64,000 nt of DNA. Origin: Hygrophila difformis (lineage: Eukaryota > Streptophyta > Magnoliopsida > Lamiales > Acanthaceae). Positions 45,397-57,764 of the stretch are shown one piece after another; within the stretch, counting starts at the first letter, position 1; each line of letters opens with the position of its first letter. The stretch is from contig JAOANR010000003.1 in the NCBI GenBank assembly GCA_030278955.1, positions 22,343,050-22,407,049 on the forward strand, in the 5' to 3' direction. Under the pieces are notes generated by a model that had not been told where the DNA came from, did not search any database, and saw only the letters and a program-made list of their open reading frames with translations. The translations under genes and the position numbers were made by a program.

Positions 45397-45658
45397 ACTT
45401 CCTCTGTTTCTATTATATTGCAACATTTACTTTTTTTGTTACTGTTAATTATTTAACTTTAATTCAATTTTATACTTATTATATATAGTTATACAAAGAA
45501 AACATAGTTAAGTGAGATCTTGTTGGACTCGTCTTATCATGTAGTTTTAGAATATCAACTTTTTATAATTTTTACTTGTACACAATTTAAGTTATTAATT
45601 GTTAAAAATTTGTATTGAACTGCGTGGAATGGGTAAATGTTGAGGCTTTCACGGGAAG
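45397..45658 (+). mobile_element. Stowaway-like MITE (262 bp)
   Basis: The left end CTTCCTCTGTTTCTATTATA and a decayed right end (...cacgggaag) are bordered by TA at 45395-45396 and 45659-45660. Confidence 0.65.
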
Positions 45659-45660
45659 TA

Positions 45661-46019
45661 TAGAAATAGAGATTTGAGACATGCTGCAGCACAGTGGTCA
45701 GTGCAGTGCTTCATCATCATATATATAGGTAGACAGATTAGATAGTGGTGTCCACTGTCCATGTCCAATTGGAATTTGGATAAGGATCTCGATCATACTT
45801 CTATCAGCTTAAGAATAAGATCGAAACCCCTATTTCTATTTCTATTTCTATTATGTAATAGTACACAGACACACTAGAACTATTTAATATTTATGATCTA
45901 TCGAAGACATAATTGGACAAGATAGAATACATGCATGATGCAGATTCTGCAGGCATTCTTCAACAAGCTAAGCTAAGCAACCCCAGCTCCGATCCCAGCT
46001 GGTCCTGGACCCCAACACC
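45661..46019. other. Intergenic DNA
   Basis: No gene. It ends with ccaacacc (46012-46019), the left target-site copy of the split hAT MITE. Confidence 0.4.
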
Positions 46020-46271
46020 TAGGGTGGGCAAAATATTCGAACCGATTCGTTGAACCGAAAAATCGAATCGAAACCGAACCGAATTTCCGGTTAGCCGAGG
46101 ACCCCGGTTCAAATACAAATACTTCATTTAAGTATTTGCCCGGTTCAAATACAAATACAAATACTTTAATTTTTTTCCCCGATTAATCGAACCGAACCGA
46201 ATATATTTCTTGTGTTTAAAAAAATTATATATAAATATATAGTATATATTATACATATTTAATGGTACATA
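46020..46271 (+). mobile_element. Left part of a hAT MITE split by element C
   Basis: Starts TAGGGTGGGCAAAATATTCG after ccaacacc. Rich in aaccgaaccgaa-type repeats. It is continued at 53217. Confidence 0.85.
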
Positions 46272-48102
46272 TGTAACATCCCGAATAATTATTTCATAAT
46301 TAATTTAATTAATTATGATTAATGAACTAATGGGGCTCAATAAGATTTAAATTAGTTGGAAAACAATTTAAAGAGCCCAATAGCATTAGAGATTAAGCCC
46401 ACAAGTGTTAAACAAGGTGGGGGTCAATATGCATAGTTGGAAGCAATGAGAGGATTTAAATGCAAAGGGGGATATTGCAAATAGGTCCTTTGACCTTGCC
46501 TTGGAATAAATTGGGGGAAATGCTTCTATTCTTTCATTCATTCCCGTAAAACCAATTGAGCAAGAAAATTAGGGATGGAGAGAAAGGGGCGACGGGTTTC
46601 AAGAGGGGAGAAGGGGATTCCATTGTTGGAGCTTAGAGCTTGAAGAAGAAGATGACCAAGGGAACATCCGTGAAGCTATTGGAAGATTGAAGATGTTCAA
46701 AAAGGGAAGCTTTGAAGATTAATAAAGGCAAGGTTTAGAATAGCAAATTGGATCGGGGTTAGGAATAGATTAGTATAGTCTAGTTTGCCTTAGTATTGGG
46801 AACTCTCGTGTGTACGGATTCCCTGCGTATAATGAGGATGCCTTAGAATTAGGCTAGAACTGCTTGCGGATATCTCAGTAATTATTATGCTCATAACCTG
46901 GAACTTAGTTTGCAATTAGAGAAGATCTACCATGCCTTAGTTTAGGATGGAATCTTGCGTTGCTTCTATTTTGATGTTATGAGTTAGTGCCAATACGTGG
47001 GACTTGGCACCCCCTTAATTATGCTTACTCGTGGTGAGTTGCTTATTTTGTAATGTGTGAATTGTACCTGAGCATGTATTGATATTTCTGTGAATCAAAA
47101 ATTATGCTACGAGGGTAGGATACCCTATGCTTACGAGTCGGTATCCGATTGGGCATAGTAGTATCTTACCCTGGGCATTGAGACTGAAAAGGATTTATAT
47201 CCTAGTCTGTATTTGGCTAGAAAGGGCTCATGACCCTTAGCCTGACCCGCTTGCCGTAAGCCACGATCTCAGCTGTTAGTGTCCGCGGCGGGGGCACTGT
47301 GGGTATGTCTCCCGACCATTAAGGGGAGTGGACCCTTATATGGTGGGGAATACCGACCATGGTACCTAGGTGCGCGCTAGACATGCTTATGTGTTGCATT
47401 TAGGGTAGATAGACATCTTAGGTCATAACATATCATCTCATCATCCATCATTCATTTTATCTGCAGTGGTTGAAGCACCGGTATGGGACGGTGTGATGTT
47501 TACTTTCTGCATTTATTTTATGTCCTTAATTATTGTTATCATTATTGTTATCATTATTGTTATTATTATTGTTATTATTATTTATATAGTATAGTGTTAT
47601 CATTATTGTGCCCCGTTTCCCAGCTATATCTATTCCTTGCCAGTACGTTGTACTGACACCTTGTTGCTGTTGTCTGTTTTATAGATCTTCCTACGGATGG
47701 CGCAGAACACGATATTGGGGTACGGGTTGAGCGAACTAGCTAGGCTGCATTCCTTATAATTGTTGTTTAGAATAAATATTACATGCTCTTGCCTGATCTT
47801 TTATGAGAATATTTGTTATTTCTTTAATGTGATCGGTGTGTCACATATGATTTACTTATTGGTCATTCCTGGTATTGGATGTGCGACCATGTTACTATAT
47901 CATTTCAGGGCTTGTCGCCCGGATATGCCATGTACTGTTCCTGGGCTATGTACTGCTTTTGTTGGCATTTATTTGAGTGTGATACAGGTTTGTATTTATA
48001 CCTCGCTTCGTATTGACTATCTAAGCTGAGTGATCAACAGTTTAGAATAGTTAATACGGCGGTGGCGTCACGAAAATGGTTTTAAATTTTCGGGGCGTTA
48101 CA
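46272..48102 (+). repeat. 5' LTR of element C
   Basis: 1,831 bp. Contains a gttatcatt microsatellite (about 47525-47590) and the hairpin CAGTAC-GTT-GTACTG at 47641-47655. An 89-codon hydrophobic ORF is present in both LTR copies but has no independent support. Confidence 0.92.
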
Positions 48103-51100
48103 GTTGGTATCAGAGCGGGTTTGCTCTATTATGTGCTAAATACTTGATAAAAACATGTGGTGAGGTGTGCGGGGATTGCATAAAGGATATGTTTGCATTG
48201 TCATATGCTAGTTAGATTTATTCTTATGCTGTGGTATCCTGTTTATATATTGCGCACCTTGTGGATTCGAGCCATGGTTTGCGAGATAACTATGGACGAA
48301 TAACAAGGATATCCCAAGAGATCTATTCTTTAAATTCTGTTAGCAACTTATTTAGAAGTTGCTGAATATTTATTTTTATTATTATTACTGCTTGCTTGGT
48401 AATTTTGTTAGTTATTGTGTTGTGATAATGTATGGGATCTGTCTTTAAGTTAAATTGCAGGTATTGAACACCGGGATATGCACGTCCAAGCCATATGTGA
48501 TGATGATCCATTTTCGGCAGATGATTAGAACATCAGGAGAATAATATCTCAGACATCTTTAAATCTTAAAGATATATATATGGTAACTCATCCAGTTGTA
48601 GCGATTGACGGATTTAAGATGAATTTAATTCGAGACATCAAATTGAGTATACCGCAGAGATTAATTGGACGCGTTGATGCGAGTTAATGACGGAAGGCGC
48701 AATGCTCGTAATGCTGATATATACATTTATTTATTTATTGGGTATGCTTTATTTCTCAATTCTTTCATCTTATTTTCTTAATTATGAGATAGTGAATATC
48801 TCTACCATTTTCGTTGCTTCTTTGGAAATCCTGCTGCGTACGTTTCTGTACTAGCTCTTCTCTCCGAGTTAAACTCTTTGGGTTGTGGCATGTACTGTCA
48901 AATCACTCTTGAGGCCATCTGAATGGTTCTCATTAATACTCTGCCAGCATTGATATTTTTCTCGCCGTTTCAGTATTTTAAATAGTTCGAATTTCATTTC
49001 AGCTACACTGATATGTGTAAATGCATTCCTCTAAATTTTTCAAACTCCTCTACTATTCTCCAAATACGATAACACTGTCACTGACTTACTTACATTTTCT
49101 TCTGGAAGTTCCTTTAGTACTTGTTTGAGTTTGAGTTAGCTCTTCCCTTTCACTTGTTATTCGTGATTCTTAAATTGTTCTGCTATTTCATTTCTACCCG
49201 AAGTAGTGTAGTTTCTTACCGGGCATTCTTGTTAGTACCTTCTATTTTCTACTGAATTAATATCCCTTTCATAAATCGAGGTCTCCGTCAGTCAGTATGA
49301 TTTCTTTGCCAACCCGTATCATCTCGTTTTGGTTCACTTATTTAATTATATTTGTTCCATTATAGAATAGCATCCTTGTCTGTATCTTTGTTTCCGCGGT
49401 ATTTTTCTATTCATCTTAGAAACCTATACAATTATTATCTACTTGACACCCTCCCAATAACTTAAATTCTCACTATTCCGATTCTTTTTCACCAACATTG
49501 GACTGTTATCTACTTCGCGAATTCCTTTTTAACTGAAACTGAATTGTTTCACTCTTGGTCTATTTGTCTGTGTTGTTCTACTATGCGATGACGTTTTCGG
49601 CTCGAACTTCTAGTACGGAAATTGATAAGGCTCCTGCAAGGCCTACTATTTTCTACTATCTTCCATTCCAGTATTATACTTGAGGGTGATCGAGTGTGTT
49701 TTAATGCATCTTGATAACCTATTTCTCATTGCACTCGCTCTTCAACTTTTTAATTGAAGTACTCTTTGCTAATATAAAAACATCTTGTTATAAAATAAGG
49801 TGTTTTACGTATCTGTATTCGTTATGTGCTCCGCAAACAACGATTTTAGTTGTTCGCATCCTTCCTCTTGTATCGGGAGATTTTGACTCTCGATATAATT
49901 CAGAATTTACCATACTTTTAGTAAATTGATCTCACTTCCTTCTTTGTGATGGAGATTGTTCGTTCTTTTTGTGATGCATATCTATCCCAAGGCGAGAAAT
50001 TCTTTGAAACTACTAAGGTAACATTGCACTTGTGCAATTGCCATAAGGGATATGAAGCAAAAACATCCAACAGTGCAAAGTTGGGAGCGACTGGTTCAAG
50101 ATGTAAATGGACTATCTGGAGCAGAACTCAGTCCTAACACAATCCAATTAAATTCTCGGGGAGTAGTTAACTGTCTCAACAGTTAGGAATTGTGTGATAT
50201 ATCCTCGGAATGAGATGGAATCTCGGAATGCCATCATGATTAGCACTACGAGCCGTAGATTGAGATGACTCCCGGGGTAAAATTCACTGAAGTTGGAATC
50301 AGTAAGCATGGAAATTGAGTGGATTGTATTAAATTTCCAACGTTTCAATGAGGAAACACAAGACTGACAAGAGAATTATGTGATAAGATGCAATGAAGCA
50401 CAAGCTAAAGGCCAACATCATGATTGCATCTTCGAAATCTTAATGCATAACATACAAAGTGTAACAAAGAAGCACGACAAGAGCTTGAGACTCGCGGGTT
50501 ATCAACTGATGGTGAGCTTATTTAAAGGCGACATATCTGATTGGTCTGTCGGAAGTTAATGGAGATATAGAGAATAATACTACTGCATGAAATGGGATGT
50601 CTGATGGAGTTTAGATTTTTATGACTGGATACGAGTTTGTGAGTTAGTTTCCAGTGTAAGTGGGAGGAACATATGAAGATGTTTAAGTTTCTCTTACAAT
50701 AGACCACAACGTTTGAGTGTCAGGTTGGCATTATCTAAGAACTAATCGAAAGGAGGGTAAAGAATCCATCATCAAGTGAGTGGTTCTTTGAAATGAGAAG
50801 AGTCGAGTTCAGAACTCTTCAAGGGACAACTTGAGTTGTCGGAAATTATTAGAAGGTGGTGGGAGCCTGAAGAGGTAAATGTGGGGTTACATGAGAATAA
50901 AGTTTAATTCTTGCATTTAAAAATGTTAATGAAGTGAACTAGACTTGAGTGTAGACCGAACTCCAGGCAAAGGCAAAGGGGTTCGTTGGGAAGCGTGAAG
51001 AGGATTGGAAATGCGATCTAACACATGAGTCCTCAACTCGGGGCATGAGTACATATGATGCGTCCACATATCCCAATTGGGAAAACTGTCATTTGATTAA

Positions 51101-51387
51101 ATGAAGTCAAGCAAGTTGTTGAAGGAAAGCTTGACAAGATCAAAGTCAAGAATATGAGTAATGATCAAGGGCGATCAATAACATGGAGGATGAAGTGTTT
51201 CGGTATGAGAAAATTTAGAGTGTAAGAACTATCGTTCCTACATGAGGCTGAAGTTGCAATGTAAGGGTACAAAGGAAACGTTTGAAGAAGGTATCCCGAA
51301 TTGGATCTCACTCCAATTTAGTGATCATCGCCCAGTAAACCATACCCTTATTTCATTCGAGGACGAATGATCCTAAGGGGGAGGGAT
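48103..51387 (+). other. Interior of element C, no coding capacity seen
   Basis: Begins with the primer-binding site TGGTATCAGAGC (48105-48116). The rest contains only short, unsupported ORFs on either strand. The end carries hairpin TCATTCG-AGGA-CGAATGA (51353-51370) and polypurine tract aagggggagggat (51375-51387). Eroded pol could be hidden but no motif was recognised. Confidence 0.7.
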
Positions 51388-53211
51388 TGTAACATCCCGA
51401 ATAATTATTTCATAATTAATTTAATTAATTATGATTAATGAACTAATGGGGCTCAATAAGATTTAAATTAGTTGGAAAACAATTTAAAGAGCCCAATAGC
51501 ATTAGAGATTAAGCCCACAAGTGTTAAACAAGGTGGGGGTCAATATGCATAGTTGGAAGCAATGAGAGGATTTAAATGCAAAGGGGGATATTGCAAATAG
51601 GTCCTTTGACCTTGCCTTGGAATAAATTGGGGGAAATGCTTCTATTCTTTCATTCATTCCCGTAAAACCAATTGAGCAAGAAAATTAGGGATGGAGAGAA
51701 AGGGGCGACGGGTTTCAAGAGGGGATTCCATTGTTGGAGCTTAGAGCTTGAAGAAGAAGATGACCAAGGGAACATCCGTGAAGCTATTGGAAGATTGAAG
51801 ATGTTCAAAAAGGGAAGCTTTGAAGATTAATAAAGGCAAGGTTTAGAATAGCAAATTAGATCGGGGTTAGGGAATAGACTAGTATAGTCTAGTTTGCCTT
51901 AGTATTGGGAACTCTCGTGTGTACGGATTCCCTGCGTATAATGAGGATGCCTTAGAATTAGGCTAGAACTGCTTGCGGATATCTCAGTAATTATTATGCT
52001 CATAACCTGGAACTTAGTTTGCAATTAGAGAAGATCTACCATGCCTTAGTTTAGGATGGAATCTTGCGTTGCTTCTATTTTGATGTTATGAGTTAGTGCC
52101 AATACGTGGGACTTGGCACCCCCTTAATTATGCTTACTCGTGGTGAGTTGCTTATTTTGTAATGTGTGAATTGTACCTGAGCATGTATTGATATTTCTGT
52201 GAATCAAAAATTATGCTACGAGGGTAGGATACCCTATGCTTACGAGTCGGTATCCGATTGGGCATAGTAGTATCTTACCCTGGGCATTGAGACTGAAAAG
52301 GATTTATATCCTAGTCTGTATTTGGCTAGAAAGGGCTCATGACCCTTAGCCTGACCCGCTTGCCGTAAGCCACGATCTCAGCTGTTAGTGTCCGCGGCGG
52401 GGGCACTGTGGGTATGTCTCCCGACCATTAAGGGGAGTGGACCCTTATATGGGGGGGAATACCGACCATGGTACCTAGGTGCGCGCTAGACATGCTTATG
52501 TGTTGCATTTAGGGTAGATAGACATCTTAGGTCATAACATATCATCTCATCATCCATCATTCATTTTATCTGCAGTGGTTGAAGCACCGGTATGGGACGG
52601 TGTGATGTTTACTTTCTGCATTTATTTTATGTCCTTAATTATTGTTATCATTATTGTTATCATTATTGTTATTATTATTGTTATTATTATTTATATAGTA
52701 TAGTGTTATCATTATTGTGCCCCGTTTCCCAGCTATATCTATTCCTTGCCAGTACGTTGTACTGACACATTGTTGCTGTTGTCTGTTTTATAGATCTTCC
52801 TACGGATGGCGCAGAACACGATATTGGGGTACGGGTTGAGCGAACTAGCTAGGCTGCATTCCTTATAATTGTTGTTTAGAATAAATATTACATGCTCTTG
52901 CCTGATCTTTTATGAGAATATTTGTTATTTCTTAAATGTGATCGGTGTGTCACATATGATTTACTTATTGGTCATTCCTGGTATTGGATGTGCGACCATG
53001 TTACTATATCATTTCAGGGCTTGTCGCCCGGATATGCCATGTACTGTTCCTGGGCTATGTACTGCTTTTGTTGGCATTTATTTGAGTGTGATACAGGTTT
53101 GTATTTATACCTCGCTTCGTATTGACTATCTAAGCTGAGTGATCAACAGTTTAGAATAGTTAATACGGCGGTGGCGTCACGAAAATGGTTTTAAATTTTC
53201 GGGGCGTTACA
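51388..53211 (+). repeat. 3' LTR of element C
   Basis: 1,824 bp, nearly identical to the 5' copy; a small deletion (about 8 bp) near 51720 is visible, plus a few substitutions. Hairpin CAGTAC-GTT-GTACTG at 52750-52764. Confidence 0.92.
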
Positions 53212-53216
53212 ACATA

Positions 53217-53634
53217 ATTGTATATCAATAATATATATTATTATTTATTTAATTCTCTAAGTATATATAATACGATAAATATCAAAAAATAAAGATAATT
53301 ATCAAAAATACGTCCTATATTGATTTTTTGCCCTTAAGAATACTCATTATTGAAATAAACACTAGATAATTTTTTTTAAAATATACTAATATACTACTGA
53401 ATTCGATAATTATATGATTTTTTTAATTGTATTGTAATAACCTCAAAAATAAACCTACAAAAGGTTAAGAATAAGGAAATGAAGATTTGATCATAAAGTT
53501 TAATAGGCTTGATAAAATATTCGAACTGAATCGTTTAACCGCTAAATTGAATCGAAACCGAACCCCCGGTTAACCGAGGAGTCCGGTTAAAAATATCTCA
53601 AAAACTCAGGATAACCGAACCGTGTCTACCCCTA
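53217..53634 (+). mobile_element. Right part of the split hAT MITE
   Basis: Ends ACCGTGTCTACCCCTA, mirror of the left end at 46020. It is followed by ccaacacc (53635-53642), the matching 8-bp target duplication. Without element C the MITE is about 670 bp. Confidence 0.85.
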
Positions 53635-53642
53635 CCAACACC

Positions 53643-53826
53643 ACCTTCGATATCTATTCATTTCATTCCATTGCGCGGTCTGACTGGATTATCTGGCTCT
53701 GGGGTCCAGGGAACTCACTCACTCTCGACACCCACATAGTGGTTTCCAAAGAGAACACAAGAAATGAAACTATCTAAGACAATAATAAAAATAGAGTAAC
53801 AAATACAGTATGCTTTTGAAAATTTG
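53643..53826. other. Short intergenic spacer
   Basis: No feature recognised; ends at the copia target-site copy gtcat (53827-53831). Confidence 0.4.
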
Positions 53827-53831
53827 GTCAT

Positions 53832-54222
53832 TATTATGCATGTAAATAAAACATGTGAATGTCTAGTGTTCAACATCCATGTTCATGCCTTGATCATAAG
53901 GTTAGACATGTGAAAGTCTTGAAATGTATATGCCTTGATTATGAGGTTAGTAAATAGTGAGAGGATAAAAAAGTTTATAAATAGCCTATGTAATGTATTG
54001 AGAAGTTAAGTTAGAAAAATTTTATGCAAGCTTAATACTTGTTTCATTTCATAGCCATAATTATTACACTTTATCCATTTTATTATCCCACCTTTAAACT
54101 TCCTTTCTTTCACCATTTAATCCCAATTTCCATTACAATACTTCCACTATAAACACAAGCTAATAAGCCATATACCATTTTATTGTACACATACATAAAT
54201 AAAGATAGTTATTTCTATAACA
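53832..54222 (+). repeat. 5' LTR of copia A (3' copy 57901-58291)
   Basis: Contains TATAAATA (53976-53983; 58045-58052 in the 3' copy) and AATAAA at 54198-54203. No differences from the 3' LTR were found by eye. Confidence 0.92.
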
Positions 54223-54266
54223 CGTTATCAGCACGAGGAGACTCTGTCCAGATTATCATTTGAGAA

Positions 54267-57200
54267 ATGGATGCTGGAAATTCAAAAGTCGGAGATGATA
54301 TCTGCCTCATTGACAGTGCAACAACGCATAGCATTTTGAAAAGCAAAAGCTATTTCTCCAATTTAAAATTGGAAAAGACCGCAGTGAAAACTATAAGCGG
54401 TAATGCAAAATGCATTGAAGGCTCCGGTAGAGCTGTTATATTTCTCCCTGAAGGGACAAAAATGGCAATTGAAAATGCCTTATTCTCATGCAAAGCTCGA
54501 AGAAATTTACTGAGCTTCAATGATATTCGAAAAAATGGATATCACATTGAAACTTCAAAAGAGGCAGATCACGAGTATCTTTTGATAACTCGAATTGAAA
54601 ATGGCAAAAAAATTTGTGAATGAAAAATTGCCATGTTACTCCTCTGGCTTATACTATACAAAAATATGTGCCGCAGAAATACATAACCTAGTAGGCTTGA
54701 AAGCTACTAGTGAATTTATTACCTGGCACGATAGACTTGGGCATCCTGGCAGTGTAATGCTGAGGCGAATTATTGAAAATTCAAATGGCCATACATTGAA
54801 AAGGCAAATGATATTGAACCCAAATGAGTTCAATTGTGCAGCCTGTTCACAAGGGAAATTGATAACCAGACCATCTCCAGTAAAAGTGGGAATTGAATCC
54901 CCTACATTCCTAGAAAGAATTCAAGGCGATATATGTGGACCTATTGATCCACCGTGTGGACCTTTCAAGTACCTTATGGTATTAATTGATGCGTCATCAC
55001 GCTGGTCACACGTTTGTTTATTATCAACTCGCAATTTGGCATTCGCAAGATTACTTGCACAAATTATAAAATTGCGAGCACAGTTTCCAGATCATCCGAT
55101 AAAGAAAATACGCCTTGATAATGCTGGAGAATATACATCACATGCATTTGATGATTTCTGCATGTCGATTGGAATTACTGTTGAACATCCTGTGCCTCAT
55201 GTGCACACGCAAAATGGTCTGGCAGAATCATTTATTAAGCGATTGCAATTAATTGCAAGACCCTTGTTAATGAAATCAAAACTCCCTGTTTCTGCTTGGG
55301 GACATGCTATATTGCATGCAGCCGCACTTGTGAAAATAAGGCCGACAAGCTATCATAGCTACTCCCCTACACAAATTGTGTTTGGAAAGGAGCCCAATAT
55401 ATCCCACTTGCGAATTTTTGGGTGTGCGGTTTATGTACCGATTGCGCCACCACAACGCACAAAAATGGGACCTCAAAGAAGGTTGGGCATATATGTCGGG
55501 TATGAATCACCCTCGATTATTAAATATCTTGAGCCAAAAACGGGTGATTTATTTACTGCAAGATTTGCAGACTGTCACTTTGATGAAACTCAATTCCCGA
55601 CATTAGGGGGAGGAAATGATCAACTGAAAAAGGAAATATCTTGGCAAAGTCCATTTGATTTCCTTGATCCTCGTACAAGGCAATGCGAACTTGAAGTTCA
55701 AAGAATTGTGCATTTGCAGGGAATTGCAAATCAATTACCCGATGCTTTTAATGATGCTGCTAAAGTCACAAAATCATATATAAATGATGCAGCAAATGCA
55801 CCAGCCAATATAAATGTCCCAGAAGGGCAAATTCCAAGTGCAAATGAACCTACTGCACGCCTGAAGCGTGGTAGGCCTTTGGGTTCCAAGGATAAAAATC
55901 CACGAAAGAAGAAAATTATCCATATGGGTGATAAATCAATCACAGATGATACTCCCGAAGGAGAAATTGATTCAACCCCCGAAAAGGTTGAACCTGAAAA
56001 TATTCACCCAGAAGAAAATGAAGTTATTGAAACTTCTTTCAATTATATCAATACTGGGAAATGTTGGAACCGAAAAGAAACAAACGTTGATAATGCCTTT
56101 GCATACAACGTTGCACTCGATGTAATGGAAAATAACGAGGATCCTGAACCAAGATCAGTTGAAGAATGTCGGAAAAGAAATGATTGGCCAAAATGGAAAG
56201 ATGCGATTCAGTCTGAACTAGATTCACTGAATAAACGAAAAGTATTCGGCCCTATTGTCCAAACACCAAAAAAATGTGAAGCCTGTTGGCTACAGATGGG
56301 TGTTTGTGAGAAAAAGAAATGAAAATAATGAAATTGCCAAATATAAGGCAAGGCTTGTAGCCCAAGGTTTTTCACAACGACCGGGAATTGATTTTGAGGA
56401 AACATATTCCCCAGTTATGGATGGAATAACATTCAGGTATCTAATGAGTCTAGCAGTACGAGAAAATCTCGAAATGAGGCTGATGGATGTTGTTACTGCA
56501 TATCTATATGGCTCATTGGAAAATGATATTTATATGAAAATACCTGAAGGGTTTAAATTACCTGAGTCTTGCAACTCAAAACCCAGAGAAAATTATTCCA
56601 TCAAATTGCAAAAATCGTTGTATGGGCTCAAGCAATCTGGCCGAATGTGGTACAACCGCCTCAGTGAAAGTTTGATAAAGGAATGCTATACAAATGACCC
56701 GATCAGCCCTTGTGTATTTATAAAGAAAAATGGGTCAGAATTTGTGATCGTCGCAGTCTATGTTGACGATTTAAATCTAATTGGAACTCCTGAAGAGTTG
56801 AAAAAGGCGGTCGAATATCTGAAAAAGGAGTTTGAAATCAAAGATTTCGGGGAAAACGAAATTTTGCCTTGGCCTACAAATTGAGCATTTGGAAATGGGC
56901 ATATTTGTTCATCAATCAGCTTATACCCAAAAGGTATTAAAGCAATTTCGAATGGATTATGCTCATCCGCTAAATAATCCAATGGTCGTTCGGACACTTG
57001 ATCCTGCAAAGGATCCATTTAGGCCAAAAGAAGATAATGAAGAGCAACTTGGCCCAGAAATCCCATATTTAAGCGCAATTGGTGCGTTAATGTATCTTGC
57101 AAACAGCACGCGACCTGATATCGCGTTTGCAGTCAATCTACTCGCAAGATTCAGCTCTTGCCCTACTCAACGACATTGGAAAGGCATAAAGCATGTTTTT

Positions 57201-57764
57201 CGCTATCTCCAAGGAACAATTGATCTTGGGTTATTTTACCCAAAAGACTCTCGACATGAGTTAATTGGCTATGCCGATGCTGGTTATTTATCAGACCCAC
57301 ACAAAGCCAAATCTCAAACAGGCTATATCTTCACGTGTGGTGGAACTGCTATCTCTTGGAGGTCAATGAAGCAGACTCTAACTGCTACTTCTTCTAATCA
57401 TGCCGAAATATTAGCAATCCATGAAGCAAGTCGAGAATGTGTTTGGTTGAGGTCAATGACTCAACATATATTGAAGAGTTGTGGTTTAATCATTGAACCA
57501 CAAATGCCCCCAACAATTTTATTTGAAGACAATTCGGCTTGTGTAGCCCAGTTGAAAGGGGGTTATATCAAAGGAGATAGAACGAAGCATATTTCACCAA
57601 AATTCTTCTACACTCATGATCTTCAAAAGAATGGTGAAGTCGATGTGCAACAAATTCGATCAGAAAATAATTTAGCGGATCTATTTACCAAGGCATTGCC
57701 GACTGCAACATTCGAGAAACTCGTGAAGAAAATTGGAATGCGGCAGCTTCGAGATTTAAAATGA
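54267..57764 (+). pseudogene. Copia pol: protease, integrase, RT, RNase H, three +1 frameshifts
   Basis: Starts at ATG 54267. Protease motif LIDSATTHSI comes within the first 25 residues. The pre-integrase zinc region (WHDRLGHPG, then CAACSQGK) follows. The integrase core has DICGPIDPP, LDNAGEYTS and THTQNGLAES-like residues. A basic linker (KRGRPLGSKDKNPRKKK) resembles a nuclear localisation signal. RT includes YKARLVAQGFSQ, VVTAYLYG and catalytic YVDD. RNase H has YADAGYLSD, SNHAEILAIHEA and EDNSACVAQL, ending at 57764. The frame breaks at A-runs 54606-54612 and 56268-56274 and at G-run 56849-56852; each looks like one extra base in a homopolymer. Otherwise pol is complete, so it is either very young or affected by sequencing indels. 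No gag. Confidence 0.9.

Larger units (their letters stand above)
46272..53211 (+). mobile_element. Element C: coding-free LTR retrotransposon (LARD-like)
   Basis: LTRs lie at 46272-48102 and 51388-53211 (TGTAACATCCC...GGGGCGTTACA), with perfect target duplications acata (46267-46271 and 53212-53216). A tRNA-iMet-type primer-binding site is at 48105-48116 and the polypurine tract at 51375-51387. The 3.3-kb interior has no recognisable gag or pol. LTR ends and the pre-polypurine hairpin resemble those of chromoviruses A and B, so a Ty3/gypsy relative probably supplies its proteins (inference). Confidence 0.92.

Noticed and set aside
47760..48029. 89-codon hydrophobic ORF in LTR C, repeated at 52869-53138
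   Set aside because: Its conservation between the two copies is explained by LTR identity; no homology or start context supports it.
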